A stretch of 64,000 nucleotides of DNA from JAHQVI01 sp050330195 (lineage in GTDB: Bacteria; Pseudomonadota; Alphaproteobacteria; Rhizobiales; Rhodomicrobiaceae). The notes under the pieces are model-generated. The model did no database searches. It saw only the letters and a list, made by a program, of their open reading frames with translations, and was not told the DNA's origin. The DNA is taken from assembly GCA_050330195.1 (NCBI GenBank), contig JBHJOB010000027.1, positions 1 to 64,000 on the forward strand. The letters are read 5' to 3'. A program made the translations under genes and the position numbers. This document shows, one piece after another, positions 60,883-64,000 of this stretch (the stretch's first letter is position 1; the number at the start of each line of letters is the position of its first letter).

Positions 60883-61989
60883 ATGAAAATCGTCAAGATC
60901 GAGACTTTCTGCAATGAATTCGTCGGCTTTGTCCGCGTCACGGCCGAGGATGGCGACCAGGGCTGGGGACAGGTTTCGACCTATCATTCAGACATCACCG
61001 CACAGGTGCTGCACCGGCAACTCGCGCAGTGGGTGCTCGGTCAGGACACGACCGATCTCGACGATCTGCTCGACACGGTCACGGAGCGCGAGCACAAGTT
61101 CCCCGGCTCCTATCTGCGCCGCGCCATGGGCGGTTTCGATACCGCCGTCTGGGATCTGCGCGGCAAGCGGGCGGGCAAGCCCGTTGTGGCCTTGCTTGGC
61201 GGCGAGCCGGGCCGTTTACGCGCCTATGCATCGTCGATGAAGCGGGATATTACCCCGCACGATGAAGCCGTTCGGCTGAAGCGGCTGCGCGATGAAAAGG
61301 GCTTCGATGCCTTCAAGTTCCGCGTCGGGGCCGAATGCGGGCGCGACCGGGACGAATGGCCGGGGCGGACCGAAGAAATCATCCCGGCGATGCGGCGCGA
61401 ACTCGGACCGGATGTTGCCCTCCTCGCCGACGCCAATAGCGGCTTTTTCCCGGCCCGCGCCATCGAGGTTGGCCGGATCATGCAGGATCACGGCCTTTGC
61501 CATTACGAGGAGCCCTGCCCATATTGGGAATTGGAGCAGACGAAACAGGTTGCCGACGCACTGGAGATCGACGTGACCGGCGGCGAGCAGGATTGCGAAT
61601 TGCCGGTATGGCGGCACATGATCGAGATGCGCGCCGTCGATATCGTCCAGCCTGACATTCTCTATCTCGGCGGCGTCAGCCGGACGCTTCGGGTTGCGAA
61701 AATGGCGGAAGCGGCCGGTTTGCCGGTCACGCCGCATTGCGCCAATTTGGGGCTGGTGACGCTGTTCACCATGCATTTGCTCAAGGCGCTGCCGAATGCG
61801 GGCAAATATCTGGAATTCTCCATCGAGGGGGCGGATTATTATCCGTGGCAGGACGGTCTGTTCGTGTCCTCGCCCTATGACATTGAGGGCGGTCACGTCA
61901 CGGTAAGCGACGCGCCCGGCTGGGGCGTCGAGGTCGATCCGGAATGGCTGGCGCGGTCCACCTATCAATCAAGCGAGCTGGAAGCATGA
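60883..61989 (+). CDS. Enolase-superfamily enzyme (mandelate racemase/muconate lactonising type)
   Basis: A 368-residue member from the ATG at 60883; the upstream in-frame stretch to 60793 is promoter. The capping domain begins MKIVKIETFCNEFVGFVRVT. The barrel has Lys145 and Arg147 (FKFRVG), metal ligands Asp183 (DANSG), Glu209 (YEEPCP) and Glu235 (GGEQD), and a His/Asp pair, Asp258 (VQPD) and His285 (TPHCAN). This is the mandelate-racemase subgroup set for abstracting a proton alpha to a carboxylate (dehydration or epimerisation). The substrate is unknown. It overlaps the next gene by four bases. Confidence 0.92.
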   Translation: MKIVKIETFCNEFVGFVRVTAEDGDQGWGQVSTYHSDITAQVLHRQLAQWVLGQDTTDLDDLLDTVTEREHKFPGSYLRRAMGGFDTAVWDLRGKRAGKPVVALLGGEPGRLRAYASSMKRDITPHDEAVRLKRLRDEKGFDAFKFRVGAECGRDRDEWPGRTEEIIPAMRRELGPDVALLADANSGFFPARAIEVGRIMQDHGLCHYEEPCPYWELEQTKQVADALEIDVTGGEQDCELPVWRHMIEMRAVDIVQPDILYLGGVSRTLRVAKMAEAAGLPVTPHCANLGLVTLFTMHLLKALPNAGKYLEFSIEGADYYPWQDGLFVSSPYDIEGGHVTVSDAPGWGVEVDPEWLARSTYQSSELEA

Positions 61990-63476
61990 GTTTGACCATC
62001 GAACAACTGACCGAGCGCTATTTCGAGACCGGCACGGTCGCGGATCTCCCTGACAGGCACTTCATCGACGGCGTCTTCACGCCGTCCGCCAGCGGAGAAA
62101 AGCTTGAGAAATACGATCCGGGGCGCGGGCGCGTGTTTGCCGAATTCGCCGCCGGGGACGAACGCGATGTTGCGCGCGCCGTGGAAGCCGCCGAACGCGG
62201 CTTTCGCGTCTGGCGAAACGTGAAACCGGCCGAGCGCTGCCGCATCCTTAATCGCTGCGCCGTGCTCATGCGCGAAAACGCCGCCATGCTTGCGCTGATG
62301 GAAGTGCTGGATGCGGGCAAATCGCTTACCGAGGCCGAGGGCGATGTCGCCTCATCGGCGAGGCTGGTGGAATATTACGCCGGCGCAGCCGACAAGCTCG
62401 AAGGCCGCTCCGTCCCGCTCGGTCCCGACAACATGGCCTGGACGATCCGTGAACCGGTCGGCGTGACCGCGCATATCATCCCGTGGAACTATCCGCTCAG
62501 CACATTCGTGCGCGGCGTCGCCCCGGCGCTTGCGGCCGGCTGTTCGGTCGTGGCCAAACCGGCGGAAACGACGCCTTACACCGCGCTTTTCATGGCGCGA
62601 CTGCTCGCTGAAGCGGGCATGCCCGACGGCGTGGTCAATGTCGTGACCGGGCTCGGCAAGGACGCGGGCGAACCGCTTGTCCGGCATCCCTCGATCGCCC
62701 ATGTCACCTTCACCGGGTCGGTCGCAACCGGCGTCCATGTCATGCAGACGGTCGCGCCGAATGTCACGCGGCTGACGCTCGAACTTGGCGGCAAATCGCC
62801 CCTGGTCGCGCTCGATGATTGCGATGTTGAGGCAGCGGCGGACGGCGCGGTTGGCGCGATCTTCTCCAATGCCGGCCAGATCTGTTCCGCCGGGTCACGC
62901 CTCATCGTCGACCGCAGGATTCACGATGACCTGCTTGGCAGGCTGCTTGAAAAAACGAAGGAACTCACATTCGGTCACGGTTTGCGCCGTCCTTATATGG
63001 GCGCGATCAATTCAAGGCTTCATCTGGCCCGTATTTCGGGCCATGTCGAACGCGCACGAAAGCGCGGCGCGTCCATCGTAATCGGCGGTAATCCGGCGAC
63101 GGACCCGGCAACCGGCGAAGGCTGGTTCTTCGAGCCGACGATCATCGACATGCTGCCGGTCAACGATCCGGCGGTGCAGGAGGAGATTTTCGGCCCGGTG
63201 CTGGCCGTGCAGGTCGTCGATGGCGACGAGGAAGCGCTGGCCGCCGCGAACGGCACCGAATACGGGCTCGTCTCGGGCATCTACACGCGCGACATTGGCC
63301 GCGCACTGCGCCTTGCGCGCGACATCGACGCCGGTCAGGTCACCATCAACGACTATTGGGCGGGCGGCGTCGAGCTGCCTTTCGGCGGCAATCGCAAATC
63401 AGGCTTCGGCCGCGAAAAGGGTCTTGAGGGCATTGACGCCTACACCAGGACCAAGAGCATCACGGTCAAGATTTAG
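61986..63476 (+). CDS. NAD-dependent aldehyde dehydrogenase
   Basis: A 496-residue enzyme from the ATG at 61986, overlapping the previous stop (ATGA). The catalytic Cys is in NAGQICSAGSRL near residue 300, the general-base Glu in LTLELGGKSPLV near 270, and NAD contacts lie in ITPWNYPL-type IIPWNYPLSTFVRGVAPALA. The sequence is of the betaine/aminobutyraldehyde dehydrogenase group. It probably oxidises an amino aldehyde made by the FAD or GMC oxidases of the opposite arm. Confidence 0.94.
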   Translation: MSLTIEQLTERYFETGTVADLPDRHFIDGVFTPSASGEKLEKYDPGRGRVFAEFAAGDERDVARAVEAAERGFRVWRNVKPAERCRILNRCAVLMRENAAMLALMEVLDAGKSLTEAEGDVASSARLVEYYAGAADKLEGRSVPLGPDNMAWTIREPVGVTAHIIPWNYPLSTFVRGVAPALAAGCSVVAKPAETTPYTALFMARLLAEAGMPDGVVNVVTGLGKDAGEPLVRHPSIAHVTFTGSVATGVHVMQTVAPNVTRLTLELGGKSPLVALDDCDVEAAADGAVGAIFSNAGQICSAGSRLIVDRRIHDDLLGRLLEKTKELTFGHGLRRPYMGAINSRLHLARISGHVERARKRGASIVIGGNPATDPATGEGWFFEPTIIDMLPVNDPAVQEEIFGPVLAVQVVDGDEEALAAANGTEYGLVSGIYTRDIGRALRLARDIDAGQVTINDYWAGGVELPFGGNRKSGFGREKGLEGIDAYTRTKSITVKI

Positions 63477-64000
63477 GGGGCTCCCGGCGGGACTGACGAT
63501 TGCCGATCATCCGGCGCTCCATGAGCCGCGCGTAAAGCGACGGCGACAGCCGGTTGATCAGCCATGCGGCACGTGCGATGCGACCCACCGGGATGACCGC
63601 GCGGCCGCGCTCGATGCCTGCAAGAATGATCCGGGCCGCGTCGTCCGCACGTATGTAATCGACGCCGTCCTCCGCCGAGCCGGGACGCGCGATCCCCTCT
63701 GCCCTGACATCGGGCCTGCCGATATTGGTTGCGATGAAGGACGGCGCGGCGATCAGCACATCGACGCCGTAGGCTTTTTCCTCCGCACGCAGAGATTTGA
63801 AAAAACCCTCCAGCGCATGTTTGCTCGCCGCATAGGCGCAGCGCCGGTAGAGCGGCGTGAAACCGGCAACCGAGGAAATCGCCACATGCGCGCCTTTCGC
63901 CTTGCGCACTGCCTGAAGCAGCGCGGACGCGACCTGCACCGCCCCGAAATAATTGACCTCGAAGACCTTGCGGTGCGTCTCCAGCGGCAACTCGGCGAAT
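63466..64000 (-). CDS. Short-chain dehydrogenase, partial (5' end outside window)
   Basis: The open frame continues past the right edge. About 178 C-terminal residues are visible, including the active site: ISSVAGFTPLYRRCAYAASKHALEGFF with Ser, Tyr and Lys in place. The coenzyme-binding N-terminus lies beyond 64000. The C-terminal tail is basic. It is convergent with the aldehyde dehydrogenase gene and overlaps its last 11 bp. Confidence 0.85.
   Translation of the reverse strand, partial: FAELPLETHRKVFEVNYFGAVQVASALLQAVRKAKGAHVAISSVAGFTPLYRRCAYAASKHALEGFFKSLRAEEKAYGVDVLIAAPSFIATNIGRPDVRAEGIARPGSAEDGVDYIRADDAARIILAGIERGRAVIPVGRIARAAWLINRLSPSLYARLMERRMIGNRQSRREPPKS

Overview
The window is high-GC, densely coded bacterial chromosome. 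The gene content points to an alphaproteobacterium of the order Hyphomicrobiales (Rhizobiales). The main evidence is a PhyR/NepR general-stress module with many EcfG-type promoters (GGAAC, 16-17 nt, NGTT), a Ku plus LigD end-joining operon, TctC/TctB/TctA transport, the yicC-gmk pair, and intergenic palindromic repeats of the kind common in that order. No genus is claimed. No rRNA, tRNA, CRISPR array, integrase or transposase was recognised.

Region 1 (1-13 kb) is mostly housekeeping and uptake. It holds the 5' part of a probable glycosyltransferase, an amino-acid-type periplasmic binding protein, a TerB-like protein, a full-length two-domain pyruvate carboxylase, two overlapping SAM-dependent methyltransferase-fold genes, a tripartite tricarboxylate transporter operon (tctC-tctB-tctA), gmk and yicC, and two pterin genes (folB, phhB). 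Region 2 (13-26 kb) holds an RND efflux pump lacking its own outer-membrane partner. It also holds a secreted protein built from about 14 copies of a 14-residue GGFN repeat, followed by a secreted caspase-like protease. Then come an acyl-CoA ligase, a GtrA-like membrane protein, a small membrane protein of unknown role, and a translationally coupled pair of an H-NOX gas sensor and a GGDEF-EAL c-di-GMP enzyme.

Region 3 (26-41.3 kb) reads as a general-stress-response island. phyR and nepR lie divergently in it, and nearly every surrounding transcription unit has an EcfG-type promoter on the correct strand. The units include a YghA-like SDR, a single-domain response regulator, an AI-2E-family membrane protein, two PRC-barrel proteins, DUF1328 plus YihY, a DJ-1/PfpI protein, DUF883-type and holin-like membrane proteins, ku-ligD, and a YciF/DUF892 ferritin-like protein. 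No ECF sigma factor gene is in the window. A DUF2254 gene is split by an apparent one-base deletion.

Region 4 (41.3-52 kb) holds a secreted Kazal-type inhibitor and an AarF/ABC1 kinase. Next is a short AT-rich island with one putative nucleotide-metabolism or defence effector (nucleoside-deoxyribosyltransferase/TIR-like N-terminus plus a helical C-terminus). After it come an M3 oligoendopeptidase, an NtrC-like regulator without GAFTGA, a YcbB-like L,D-transpeptidase and a DUF882/M15-like peptidase. Region 5 (52-64 kb) is a catabolic cluster. It has a polyamine/opine-type ABC transporter (binding protein, ATPase, two permeases) running into a GMC oxidoreductase and a FAD-dependent amine/amino-acid oxidase. 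A MocR regulator lies upstream. On the other side are an enolase-superfamily enzyme and an aldehyde dehydrogenase, followed by a partial SDR. Shared ATTGGAC motifs suggest that the MocR protein controls both arms. The substrate is unknown but is probably an amine, betaine or hydroxy amino acid derivative.
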